Shown one piece after another: positions 32,010 through 40,583 of a stretch of DNA of 64,000 bases. The notes beneath the pieces were generated by a model. That model worked only from the letters and a program-made list of their open reading frames with translations. It was not told where the DNA came from and did not search any database. A program made the position numbers and the translations under genes. This DNA is from Rhodopirellula baltica SH 1 (GTDB lineage: Bacteria > Planctomycetota > Planctomycetia > Pirellulales > Pirellulaceae). Position 1 is the first letter of the stretch; every line of letters starts with the position of its first letter. The stretch is taken from assembly GCF_000196115.1 (NCBI RefSeq), contig NC_005027.1:3906001-3970000 (forward strand), given 5' to 3'.

Positions 32010-33296
32010 ATGTCCAACGAATCACTGAGTCAAAATCAAGTCGAGAATCTTCTGAAGGCCATGGAAACGGCTGATTTGGACGAGGAAGGTACCGACGCAC
32101 CGACCGAGACCAAAGACTCAGCCGAATCCAAGGATGCCGAAAACGCGACCGTTGGGAGTTCCGCTCCCGTCGTCGGAGCGGCGCATCCGGCCGATTCCAA
32201 GCCCTATTCTCCCGGCGTACCAACCGGTGCCAGAGTAACGGCCTACGACTTCAAACGCCCTGAACGCGTTGGCAAAGACCAAATGCGGGCGATGCATTCG
32301 CTGCACGAGTCGATTGCTCGAAATTTTGGTGCGTCGATCTCCGGTCTGCTGCGGACCATGATCGAGGTGAAACTACTGAGCGTCGACCAACTCACCTACA
32401 GCGAGTTCGTCTTCAGCCTCGACAATCCAAGCTGCTTCAACGTCATCAAACCGCTGCCGTTGGAAGGCCACTGGGTTCTCGATATTGCCCCGGGATTGGC
32501 TTATGCGATCATCGATCGAATGCTCGGTGGTGACCCGGTCCCTGGCGAAACGATTCGGCGGCCCCTGACCGAAATCGAAACCCGGTTGATGTGTCGCGTT
32601 GTCGAACTGTTCTTGGAACAAATCGTGCCCGCGTGGGAAAACGTCATTCAACTCGAACCATCGATTCACACGACCGAGAGCAACCCACAACTCGCCCAGA
32701 TCGTTCCTCCCAACGAAGTGGCAATCCTGGTCGGGTTTGAAGTCCTGCTCGGTAAAAACCGGGGGATGATGAACTTGTGCATCCCCTTCAATTCCATCGA
32801 GAAATACAACGCGAAACTGTCTCGCAACGGATGGGTGGGCTATGGAAAAACCAATCCAACCCCACAATCGCGACGCAAAATCGCTGACAGCATTGATGCC
32901 GCGCCGGTGGACGTGGTGGTGACTTTGGCGAGGTCAAAGATCCGAACCAGTGATCTGCTGGACTTGAACGTTGGCGATATCATCACCACCGAACAAGCCG
33001 CCAGTTCCGCATTGGAATTGTCCGTCCAGGACGTCCACAAATTTGCCGCCGTCGCCGGTGCCTACAAAGGCAAGAAAGCGGTGCAAGTTCAGTCAACGGT
33101 CGAGCCAAAATACTGCGAACCCGAAGTCGACCCAGAAGAAGAGCTGGAGAACGATTCACCAGCCACTGCCGAGGCGGAACCCGTCAAGGATGAACTGGAA
33201 AACGTCTTGGATGCGGCTCAGGCCAAAGTTCCAACGACAACGCAACCGAATGCGTCCCCCAAAGCTTCACCAACCAAGCCGGCACCAACTCGCTGA
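32010..33296 (+). CDS. fliM: Flagellar motor switch protein FliM
   Basis: FliM forms part of the flagellar C-ring and binds phosphorylated CheY to reverse rotation. The N-terminal LSQNQVENLL (residues 6-15) matches the CheY-binding peptide of the family. The middle domain (about 70-275) is typical, with YDFKRPERV, ARNFGASISGLLRTMIEV and IDRMLGGDP. A C-terminal SpoA/FliN-like domain spans about 299-362. The last ~65 residues are an acidic, Pro/Thr-rich tail that ordinary FliM (about 330 aa) lacks. GAGGA at 32001-32005, inside the proA stop, supports the start. No other flagellar gene is in the window; scattered flagellar genes are known in Rhodopirellula. Confidence 0.95.
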   Translation: MSNESLSQNQVENLLKAMETADLDEEGTDAPTETKDSAESKDAENATVGSSAPVVGAAHPADSKPYSPGVPTGARVTAYDFKRPERVGKDQMRAMHSLHESIARNFGASISGLLRTMIEVKLLSVDQLTYSEFVFSLDNPSCFNVIKPLPLEGHWVLDIAPGLAYAIIDRMLGGDPVPGETIRRPLTEIETRLMCRVVELFLEQIVPAWENVIQLEPSIHTTESNPQLAQIVPPNEVAILVGFEVLLGKNRGMMNLCIPFNSIEKYNAKLSRNGWVGYGKTNPTPQSRRKIADSIDAAPVDVVVTLARSKIRTSDLLDLNVGDIITTEQAASSALELSVQDVHKFAAVAGAYKGKKAVQVQSTVEPKYCEPEVDPEEELENDSPATAEAEPVKDELENVLDAAQAKVPTTTQPNASPKASPTKPAPTR

Positions 33297-33299
33297 AGC

Positions 33300-33331
33300 G
33301 TCGCTAATACACTGAGTCGCTAACACACTGA
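33300..33331 (+). repeat. Two tandem 16-bp copies after fliM
   Basis: GTCGCTAATACACTGA is followed directly by GTCGCTAACACACTGA, with one mismatch. The pair sits just after the fliM stop. Its function is unknown, and replication slippage would explain it. Confidence 0.7.
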
Positions 33332-33358
33332 CAGAAAGATTGTGATTCTCTTCTGTCA
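33329..33358 (+). terminator. Possible hairpin terminator after fliM
   Basis: TGACAGAA (33329-33336) and TTCTGTCA (33351-33358) form a perfect 8-bp stem with a 14-base loop. No T run follows on the + strand. The reverse strand reads into the same hairpin after the opposing zinc-ribbon gene, so it could serve both directions. Confidence is limited by the weak stem. Confidence 0.4.
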
Positions 33359-33500
33359 AAACAGCTAAGCCAACGATGGCTCTCGCCGTTTTCGCAATTC
33401 GCCCGCCAGTGTGAAGCGTTTCAATCTGCTTCGCCGATCACTTAGGCTGACGACAAAGTACCGCCACTCATCTCCCACCAAACTTGGCGAGAGCAAGCGA

Positions 33501-33758
33501 TCAGTTTTGGCCGGATTGAGAGACGATTGACGGCGCAGTCAGACCGCTTTTCTGGGCCGCTGATTCCGCACGACGAAGTGCCGCCTCGACACGGTCGAGC
33601 AACTCGTCAGAACACTCGGGCGTTTGAGCCGTATCGCTGATACATGCTGTGAACTCAGCACCGCAGTGCTGGCATGCAACGGTACATCCGAGTAACGATG
33701 CGCGAATATCGATTCGCCGCCCGCAGGTTGGGCAAGATTGATTGAATCGAATGGACAT
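33501..33758 (-). CDS. Small zinc-ribbon protein
   Basis: The 85-aa product begins MSIRFNQSCPTCGRR and carries two CxxC pairs (CPTC and CQHC) spaced as in a zinc ribbon. A short acidic/Ala-rich helical tail follows. AAAGG sits seven bases before the ATG, which supports both the gene and its start. Short proteins with this start and CxxC pattern are common in planctomycetes, often as stand-alone zinc-binding proteins or leaders of larger ones. The partner and role cannot be read from the sequence. It faces fliM convergently. Confidence 0.8.
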   Translation of the reverse strand: MSIRFNQSCPTCGRRIDIRASLLGCTVACQHCGAEFTACISDTAQTPECSDELLDRVEAALRRAESAAQKSGLTAPSIVSQSGQN

Positions 33759-34102
33759 GATTAACCTTTCTACTTCCAGCCACTCGGCTGGCTAAATCCG
33801 TTTGACAGGGGGAATAATATCCACAAACCCTCAACAACGCAAACTCATTTCACGCAAGCTTCACAAGAACGCTCAAGCTGCAACCATGGTAGCGCCGCGA
33901 ACTGGTTCGGGCAAGGATCAAATTTGGCGAAGACTGCGTGAAGACGAACGCTATAAACCACCCCAAAACACTGCACGCACGAACACTACATCATCCCGAA
34001 AGTATTGGTTTCCCCTGCTTCACAACCGACAAGACGGTTATCCTGTAGAGGACCTTAAAACGACGCTTCGACGAATGGATTTTCACGCTCAAGCCGGTTC
34101 CT
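33759..34102. other. Intergenic region without a supported gene
   Basis: This 344-bp stretch separates two divergent genes and must hold both promoters. A 136-codon open frame on the + strand (33802-34212) overlaps the next gene in another frame, has no family resemblance and is rejected. I saw no hairpin or repeat. Confidence 0.6.
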
Positions 34103-35347
34103 ATGACACGCTCGTTCCGCAGTCAGACGCCCATCATCGCTCTTCTAGCGACTCTTTTCGCTGTCTTTCCAGGAACGAAAAGTTCCAGCCAGGACACCTC
34201 CGGCGAGCCTGATCTGGGCCCTAAAATTCAATTCGAAACCATCGATGGAGACTCAGTATCCGGACAGCTGGGCAACCTAACAGGTTCATCTCTGTCCGCA
34301 ATTTTGGCTGGCGGCGAATCCAAACAGTGGGATTTGACCGAAATTGCACGAATCCAATTCGATGGTTCGGAAAAGACCAGCCCACCAGCTCGGGTCGTCC
34401 TTCGTGGCGGCTCCGAAGTGGCATCGGCCGCGACTTCCATGGAAGACGAAAAGCTGCTGGTCCGCTCGATCGGGCAACCGTCATTCACCGTGTCCATCCG
34501 ATCCGTTCAATCAGTTCGCTTCCGAGCTCCTTCCAGCGCGACTGACGCTGACTGGCTCGCATTGGTCGAAGAACCTCAACGCCGCGATCGACTGGTCATT
34601 CGACGCGAAGGAAATGCGTTGGACCCAATCGAAGGAACGGTCTTAGAAATCAATCGAGATTCCGTTTCGTTCGACCTCAGCGGAAACATCGTCGACGCTC
34701 CCCTGAAAAAACTCGAAGGCGTGATCTTCTCCACCACCACCGACCGTGAAACGGAGAAGCCCATTCGAGTTCGCGACCAACGTGGATCGAATTGGATGGC
34801 CGATCAAGTCAACTGGAATGGGAGCGACCGTTCGCTTCGGCTCGATCTTGGCAACGACATCACGCACTCCATTCCTTTGAAAGAATTGTTGGAAATCCAG
34901 TTCTCTGGTGGCATCCTTTATCTGTCGGACGCGGAGGTCGCTGAGCAACGTCAACCGGAGTCGCTCAAAGCACTCCTCGGTGAAGACTTCGCATCCACTT
35001 GGTTCGCCACCGAAACCGACACCAAGAATTTGACCACCGTTCTGTCTTCCGATCATGTCATCCGTATCCCCGAGGGATATCAGAAATTGGTCGCTGCCGT
35101 CCGAGTCGCATCGGAAGTGGACCAGTTCGCACCGTTGACAGTTTCGGTGCTTTTGGACAACCGCGTTGCTTGGAAGCTCGAAATCCAAGATCGCAAACCG
35201 CACGGTTTAATCTTGCCAATCGAAGACGCTCGGCGGCTCACGCTTCGAAGTGCCCATCCCGGACCGGACGCATCCAAGACATCACCGACAATCAGTAATG
35301 CTTTGGGACATCGTATCGAGTGGCTCGGTGCCCGCTTGTTAAAATAG
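34103..35347 (+). CDS. Secreted protein of unknown function, possible NPCBM-like C-terminus
   Basis: The 414-aa product starts with a signal peptide (hydrophobic residues about 10-25, polar SSSQDTSG after it). Two similar beta-rich segments follow, each with a phrase like 'V-x-G-x-[IL]-x-x-[IL]' (about 45-110 and 160-230). The last ~150 residues (DFASTWFATET to the end) describe a change against a baseline and end in a short beta-rich stretch. This resembles the NPCBM-type sugar-binding modules of planctomycete secreted proteins, though that link is only suggestive. It lies 73 bp before a run of protease-like genes on the same strand and may be expressed with them. No enzyme motif was found. 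Confidence 0.85.
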   Translation: MTRSFRSQTPIIALLATLFAVFPGTKSSSQDTSGEPDLGPKIQFETIDGDSVSGQLGNLTGSSLSAILAGGESKQWDLTEIARIQFDGSEKTSPPARVVLRGGSEVASAATSMEDEKLLVRSIGQPSFTVSIRSVQSVRFRAPSSATDADWLALVEEPQRRDRLVIRREGNALDPIEGTVLEINRDSVSFDLSGNIVDAPLKKLEGVIFSTTTDRETEKPIRVRDQRGSNWMADQVNWNGSDRSLRLDLGNDITHSIPLKELLEIQFSGGILYLSDAEVAEQRQPESLKALLGEDFASTWFATETDTKNLTTVLSSDHVIRIPEGYQKLVAAVRVASEVDQFAPLTVSVLLDNRVAWKLEIQDRKPHGLILPIEDARRLTLRSAHPGPDASKTSPTISNALGHRIEWLGARLLK

Positions 35348-35420
35348 AGTCATGCGTCGCTTCGACGCTGCTCGGATGCTCTTTGCAACGACGTCTCCAC
35401 ACTGAGAAGAACGATTCGCC

Positions 35421-37328
35421 ATGCCATCTCGATGCCTCGATTCCACCATGGTGCGAATCGGTTGTTTGACGCTTGCCCTCTTTGCATCAGCGATTTCGTT
35501 GGCGGCCAATCTTCGTGCCGAAGAGTCTTCGCTTCTGCCTGACGAGCAAAAGTGGATTGAGCAGTTCGAGTCCGCACGTGTTGCCGGCATCGCAAAGGCC
35601 ACCCCTTCCACCGTGATGGTGTTTGTTCCAGGTGGCGGTGGAGGCGGTAGCGGTGTTTTGATCAGTCCCGACGGATATGCGTTGACCAACTTTCACGTCA
35701 GCAGTCCTGCGGGCACCTACATGCGATGCGGACTCAGCGATGGCAAAGTGTACGACGCCGTGGTTGTCGGTATCGATCCGGTGGGCGACTTGGCACTCAT
35801 CCAATTGTTGGGCCGCGACGATTTTTCAACGGCTGAATTCGTCCCCAGCCGTTCGGTGCAAGTTGGTGACTGGTGTTTCGCCATTGGCAATCCGTTCTTA
35901 CTCGCAACCAATCTGCAACCAACCGTTACCGCAGGAATCATCAGCGGTGTGCGTCGCTACCAGTATCCTTCTGGGACGTTACTCGAATACGGCAACTGCT
36001 TTCAAACTGATGCTTCCATCAATCCCGGAAACTCCGGTGGCCCGTTGTATGACAATGACGGCGATTTGATCGGGATCATCGGCCGAGCTTCGTTCGAAAA
36101 ACGTGGACGCGTCAACGTCGGCGTTGGCTACGCCATCTCAGGCGACCAAGCTCAAAACTTCCTCGGCTGTTTGCACAGTGGACGCATCGTGGATCATGCC
36201 ACTCTTGGTGCCACCGTTGGCACGGACGAAGACGGCAGTGTCCGAGTCACCAACATCCTCAGTTCCAGCGATGCCTACCGACGAGGGCTCCGTTACGGAG
36301 ACGAAATTCTCGAGATCGATGGCCAAGTCATCCAAACGGCCAACGATGTTCAAAATATTCTTGCAACGTTCCCAGCGTCATGGCGAATCCCAATCACGTA
36401 TCGGCAAGAGGGAACGAGCGTGGAAACGTTGGTTCGTTTGGCCAGCGTTCACCGCGGATCGGAACTGCTTGAGAAAATGAAGTCGGCATTGCCGCCACCT
36501 CCCCCCGCTCCACCGAAGCCACCCACTCCATCCGATCCCGAAGGAGACGCCCCCGGAGATTTGGAATCAGACGATGAAACATCGCCGGATGGCTCGGACA
36601 AAGCCAAACCGAACGACCCAAAACCGTTGATGAAGGACGCGGCGGGCGAACCGATTCCAGCAATGGCGGTCAAGCAAATCAAAATCCGCGAAGGCTATGG
36701 CAACTATTACTACAACGAACTGCACCAAACGAAATTCATCGAGCGACTTCGCCGGCAATTTAAGGACGTCGAGGCAAACGATTCCGTTTGGAAGATTCGC
36801 GGCAAAACCGTTCCCGTTGTCGATGGACAAGAAGCGAGCGATTTTCTAATCACGATTGGCGATGGCCAATTCAAATTCAAGATCGGCGACGACCTTCAGC
36901 AACTTTCACGTGGCGACGAACTGCTGCAAGTCGTCGATGAACAACGCGATGCGGGTATCCTGGCATGCTTGAACGCACTGCAACGCATGTTAACGCTCGG
37001 CCCGAGACAATTTGGCGACACGTACTACTGGGGCACGATGCCGCTCTCAGGCCAACGGCCCCTTCGCGACACCGTCGTTGGTGTCCACTCTGATTTGGAA
37101 ACCCGATTCTTGCATCACCCACAATCTGAACGATTGGAAGTGATTGAATCCATCGCTGGCAACGACACCGACCCCGCCGAACTTTGGTTCGCAGCAGAAG
37201 ACGACGCACTGCCGTCGACCTTGCAACTCCGCTATGGGCTGACCACCGTTTTGAACTTGCAAATCACCGATTGGTCCACCGCGCCAGCCAACCAACCTCA
37301 GGTTCCAGTCGATGGAGATGCATCATGA
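35421..37328 (+). CDS. DegP/HtrA-like periplasmic serine protease with PDZ domain and unique C-terminus
   Basis: This 635-aa secreted protein has a signal peptide (about 1-33) and a trypsin-like domain with the full triad: His92 in TNFHV, Asp123 in VGDLAL, and Ser205 in NPGNSGGP. A PDZ domain follows (about 270-355, with SSDAYRRGLRYGDEILEIDG). HtrA proteases degrade or refold damaged envelope proteins. After a Pro-rich linker (about 355-380) comes a ~240-residue C-terminal region not seen in DegP; its role is unknown. The stop overlaps the start of the next gene (ATGA), so the three protease-like genes appear translationally coupled. An adaptor-controlled or substrate-specific protease is a reasonable inference. 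Confidence 0.93.
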   Translation: MPSRCLDSTMVRIGCLTLALFASAISLAANLRAEESSLLPDEQKWIEQFESARVAGIAKATPSTVMVFVPGGGGGGSGVLISPDGYALTNFHVSSPAGTYMRCGLSDGKVYDAVVVGIDPVGDLALIQLLGRDDFSTAEFVPSRSVQVGDWCFAIGNPFLLATNLQPTVTAGIISGVRRYQYPSGTLLEYGNCFQTDASINPGNSGGPLYDNDGDLIGIIGRASFEKRGRVNVGVGYAISGDQAQNFLGCLHSGRIVDHATLGATVGTDEDGSVRVTNILSSSDAYRRGLRYGDEILEIDGQVIQTANDVQNILATFPASWRIPITYRQEGTSVETLVRLASVHRGSELLEKMKSALPPPPPAPPKPPTPSDPEGDAPGDLESDDETSPDGSDKAKPNDPKPLMKDAAGEPIPAMAVKQIKIREGYGNYYYNELHQTKFIERLRRQFKDVEANDSVWKIRGKTVPVVDGQEASDFLITIGDGQFKFKIGDDLQQLSRGDELLQVVDEQRDAGILACLNALQRMLTLGPRQFGDTYYWGTMPLSGQRPLRDTVVGVHSDLETRFLHHPQSERLEVIESIAGNDTDPAELWFAAEDDALPSTLQLRYGLTTVLNLQITDWSTAPANQPQVPVDGDAS

Positions 37329-38404
37329 GTGGCGTTCCAAAACTCTCGCGTCTTGCCACCGCCCCATCCCATGCCGGTAAGGATCCCGCGTCGTTGCTGC
37401 GTCTTCTGCTGGGGTGCATCACTGCTTCGCTGATCGTTTTTCTTGCGTCTGAAAAATCCTGGGCTCAGCCTTCAATGGCTCGTCCGTCCGACCAAGTCCA
37501 ATCGAAGATGGTCAAGGTCTATGGCGCCGGTGGGTTGTCCGGACTGGAGGCTTACCAGAGCGGGTTCCTGGTTTCGCCAGCAGGTCACATCGCAACGGCA
37601 TGGAGCTATGTCCTGGACGTTGACCCGGTCGTCATTCTTCACGACGGCCGACGGTTCGAATCGAAGATCGTGGGTTTTGAACCGGCGCTCGAGTTGGCGG
37701 TGCTGAAGATCGAAGCGGATGACCTTTCCTTCTTTCCGATTCCAGAATCCGACAACGTTTCTTGGGGTGATCCTGTCCTCGCGGTCAGCAATTTGTTTGG
37801 CATCGCAACGGGGAATGAACCGGCGAGCGTGATGCAGGGCCGAGTCGCAGCGAAGACCAAACTCGACGCTCGTCGTGGGACTTTTCAAACGCCCTATCGC
37901 GGCGAGGTATTGCTGCTCGACCTGGTCGCCAACAACCCCGGTGCGGCTGGCGGAGCCCTTGTCGATCCCGAAGGCCAATTCCTCGGGATGTTGGGAAAGG
38001 AACTTCGAGATCGAAAGACCGGCGTTTGGCTGAACTACGCCATTCCCGCTGGCGTTCTTCGTCAACCGATCGGCGACATCATCGCCGGTCGCAAAACAAC
38101 GCTTCCTGATGAATCCAATCCGGTTCTGCCCCGCGATAAATCTCACTCGCCGATTGGTTTGGGCATTGGATTGATCCCGGACGTTCTCGAAAACACTCCC
38201 GCCTTCATCGACTTCATCGAGAAAGATTCACCGGCCGCTCGCGTGGACCTTCGACCAGACGATTTGATTGTCCTCGCCAATGGTCGCCGTGTTTCGCACC
38301 AACGTGCTCTCCGTGATCTGCTAAGGCGAATCGACCGCCGCGACCAAGTCGCCTTGGTGGTTCAGCGAGACAACGAAATTCTTGACTTGGTATTACGTCC
38401 ATGA
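37325..38404 (+). CDS. DegP-like pseudoprotease with PDZ domain
   Basis: The frame is open from 37184, but the ATG at 37325 overlaps the previous stop (ATGA) and gives a 359-aa protein with a signal peptide (about 25-47). It aligns with the neighbouring protease, but all three catalytic positions differ: Ser94 where His is expected (TAWSYV), Glu123 for Asp (ALELAVLKI), and Ala208 for the nucleophile (NPGAAGG). A single PDZ domain ends the protein (about 280-355, with SPAARVDLRPDDLIVLANGR). The fold seems kept, since the glycines and strands remain, so an inactive regulator or binding partner of the upstream protease is likelier than a decaying gene. Confidence 0.88.
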   Translation: MSGVPKLSRLATAPSHAGKDPASLLRLLLGCITASLIVFLASEKSWAQPSMARPSDQVQSKMVKVYGAGGLSGLEAYQSGFLVSPAGHIATAWSYVLDVDPVVILHDGRRFESKIVGFEPALELAVLKIEADDLSFFPIPESDNVSWGDPVLAVSNLFGIATGNEPASVMQGRVAAKTKLDARRGTFQTPYRGEVLLLDLVANNPGAAGGALVDPEGQFLGMLGKELRDRKTGVWLNYAIPAGVLRQPIGDIIAGRKTTLPDESNPVLPRDKSHSPIGLGIGLIPDVLENTPAFIDFIEKDSPAARVDLRPDDLIVLANGRRVSHQRALRDLLRRIDRRDQVALVVQRDNEILDLVLRP

Positions 38405-40470
38405 TTCGCAAACTACTTTCGGCACTCCTTCTTCGCAGCTTTCTCGTGAACCGCATATCCACTCCGTTTGAAATGCTGCTCGCTGTTGCTCTTTTGCTTG
38501 GCATATCAACGCCGATCCATGCCGATGACCCGACGCCGGCGCGATACCAAAGCATTTTGGCGAAAGCCGTGCGGCATGTTGCTGAGGACACGCTGCCCTC
38601 CGTCGTGACCATCGAAGTCATCGGTGTCATGCAAGCCAACGGCGAAGTCCGGCAAGATGCGCCGACATCGGGCGTGGTGATCGACGAACAGGGCCATGTT
38701 CTGACGTCGTCATGGGTGACCGGGGGTGACTCCGCCAGCATCATCGTCAACGCTCCGAGCGGCAAACGCTTCCCGGCCGAAGTCGTCGCCAAAGATGAAC
38801 ATAGAGACCTCGTGCTACTGAAGGTGTCCTCTCCAGATGAAACCTGGCAGCCGATCGCTTTTTCGACAAACGATCCAGCCAACGACAAAGTCGGAGAAAC
38901 GATGGTTGCGGTCGCTCGGTACGGTGAAAACAACACGCCGATGGTGAGCACAGGAATCCTTTCCGCAGTCGGTCGACTCGATGGCACCGCAATCCAAACC
39001 GATGCCCGAATCTCCCCCGCCTTCTATGGTGGTCCACTGGTTGATTTGAAGGGTCGTTTTCGTGGCATCGTTATCCCCGCGGTTGGAGAAGGCGGCGCGG
39101 AAGACCCAACCGCTTGGTACGACTCCGGAATTGCCTTCGCCGTCCCCAGCACGATCATCGCCCAAAAGCTAGATAGATTGCGTCGTGGTGAAAACATTCA
39201 ACAAGGCTTGCTCGGCTTCGTCGTCGCGGGCAGCGACCCTTACGCGGAAGGAACCGAACTGAGCGTCGTTCGCAAACGGTCGCCCGCCGACAAAGCGGGC
39301 CTGAAAGTCGGTGACGAACTGAAGTCCATCGGCGGTCAAAACGTCACTCGACGACAAGAAATCAAACTCGCACTGGGTCAATACGACGCTGGAGACGAAG
39401 TCGAAATTGAGTACGAGCGTGATGGGCAACGGATGTCATCCGCCGCAACGATGATTGCAACGATCCCGCCACTACAACCTCAATTCATTGGCCTGATCGC
39501 GGCCGACGAAGTGACCGAACAAACCGAAGAAGAAGACACCGAAGACGAATCCGACTCGTCGACTTCTGTCATCGTCCAGCATGTTTGGAACAAGTCTCCC
39601 GCCGACGGCAAGCTAAAGGTCAATGATCGTTTGATTCAACTTGACGGTTCGCCGATCCTAGATTCCAACGCAATGCGACAACGTCTTTGGGCGTCCGATC
39701 CCGATATCCCCATCGAGCTGACGATCGAACGTGACGGCAAAGAACAAGTGGTTTCGGTCGATCCGTTGACGCTGGATGGCCCCCTCGACCGAATCGAAGC
39801 TTTCGAGACAACGAAATCATCGCCGGCAGATGAATGGTCCGTTGAAACACTGCAATTGCCGGACATTACCAACGCGGCCGCAATCTGGTATCCCAAACAA
39901 GAACCTGCCGTCGGTACTTCCCCAACCGAAGCTCCGACAACACCGCTCGCTTTGGCGATCGTTCTGGCTCCTCCGAAGGACCGTGATCCATCCGCGATGC
40001 TAGACCCTTGGAAAGACCTCGCTCGCCAGCATCATGTCGCCGTGTGCGTGATCTGCAGCGATGGCGACGATCAATGGCGCCCCAACGAAGTCGATGCAAT
40101 CAGCAAACTGACAGCCGCATCGCTGAAGCAATCCAGTGCATCACCGTCCGCGGTCGCCTTGATCGGCGGAGGTGCCTTCATGTTGGACGAAAAAGCCAAT
40201 CCTGCTGATTCGATGGCACTCGGCGCATCCCTCTCGACCGTGAATGTCTTCTCCGGCGTTGCGATCTCGAATGAGACCGAGCCGCCCGCCGTTCGCTTAC
40301 GAAAAGACGGACCACCCCGGCTTCTTCGGGTCCTCATTCCGAGCCCTCCCAATTCGGAGTTGCCGTTTTGGGCCGAAACACTCCGGCGAATTGGCTGCCC
40401 GCTGCAAACCACACTCACGCTCAACCGTGACCTGTGCCTTCAATGGACTCGATCCCTCTTGGCGATGTGA
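38401..40470 (+). CDS. DegP-like pseudoprotease with two PDZ domains
   Basis: This 689-aa product overlaps the previous gene by ATGA. An inner Met25 would give a cleaner signal peptide (MLLAVALLLGIS...HADD), so the true start may be 38473. In the trypsin-like domain the Asp is kept (Asp136 in HRDLVLL), but His is replaced by Trp105 (LTSSWVTGG) and the nucleophile Ser by Tyr209 (SPAFYGGP). Two PDZ domains follow (about 275-345 and 380-455, each with a SPAD-x-x motif). The last ~220 residues are unique, with an alpha/beta look (ALAIVLAPPKD, AVALIGGGAFM). A scaffold or substrate-binding partner of the active protease two genes upstream is likely. Confidence 0.88.
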   Translation: MIRKLLSALLLRSFLVNRISTPFEMLLAVALLLGISTPIHADDPTPARYQSILAKAVRHVAEDTLPSVVTIEVIGVMQANGEVRQDAPTSGVVIDEQGHVLTSSWVTGGDSASIIVNAPSGKRFPAEVVAKDEHRDLVLLKVSSPDETWQPIAFSTNDPANDKVGETMVAVARYGENNTPMVSTGILSAVGRLDGTAIQTDARISPAFYGGPLVDLKGRFRGIVIPAVGEGGAEDPTAWYDSGIAFAVPSTIIAQKLDRLRRGENIQQGLLGFVVAGSDPYAEGTELSVVRKRSPADKAGLKVGDELKSIGGQNVTRRQEIKLALGQYDAGDEVEIEYERDGQRMSSAATMIATIPPLQPQFIGLIAADEVTEQTEEEDTEDESDSSTSVIVQHVWNKSPADGKLKVNDRLIQLDGSPILDSNAMRQRLWASDPDIPIELTIERDGKEQVVSVDPLTLDGPLDRIEAFETTKSSPADEWSVETLQLPDITNAAAIWYPKQEPAVGTSPTEAPTTPLALAIVLAPPKDRDPSAMLDPWKDLARQHHVAVCVICSDGDDQWRPNEVDAISKLTAASLKQSSASPSAVALIGGGAFMLDEKANPADSMALGASLSTVNVFSGVAISNETEPPAVRLRKDGPPRLLRVLIPSPPNSELPFWAETLRRIGCPLQTTLTLNRDLCLQWTRSLLAM

Positions 40471-40472
40471 TT

Positions 40473-40497
40473 CGCGAAAGAAAATCCATCTTTCGCG
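40473..40497 (+). terminator. Possible terminator hairpin after the protease-like operon
   Basis: CGCGAAAGA (40473-40481) and TCTTTCGCG (40489-40497) make a perfect 9-bp stem with a 7-base loop, two bases after the stop codon. An A-rich rather than T-rich stretch follows, so it may act by another mechanism or protect the 3' end. Confidence 0.45.
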
Positions 40498-40583
40498 CAA
40501 AAAGCTTTGGCGTTGGTCTCTAGTTGAATATCTCCCCAATCTGAAGACACGCCAAACACCTCGCCTTCTCGCAGCGTCGAAAC

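Noticed and set aside
33802-34212. 136-codon + strand frame before the secreted protein gene
   Set aside because: It overlaps the next gene in another frame and has no signal, motif or ribosome site.
37184-37324. Extended N-terminus of the second protease-like gene
   Set aside because: The extra residues are basic and not signal-like, and the ATG at 37325 overlaps the previous stop.
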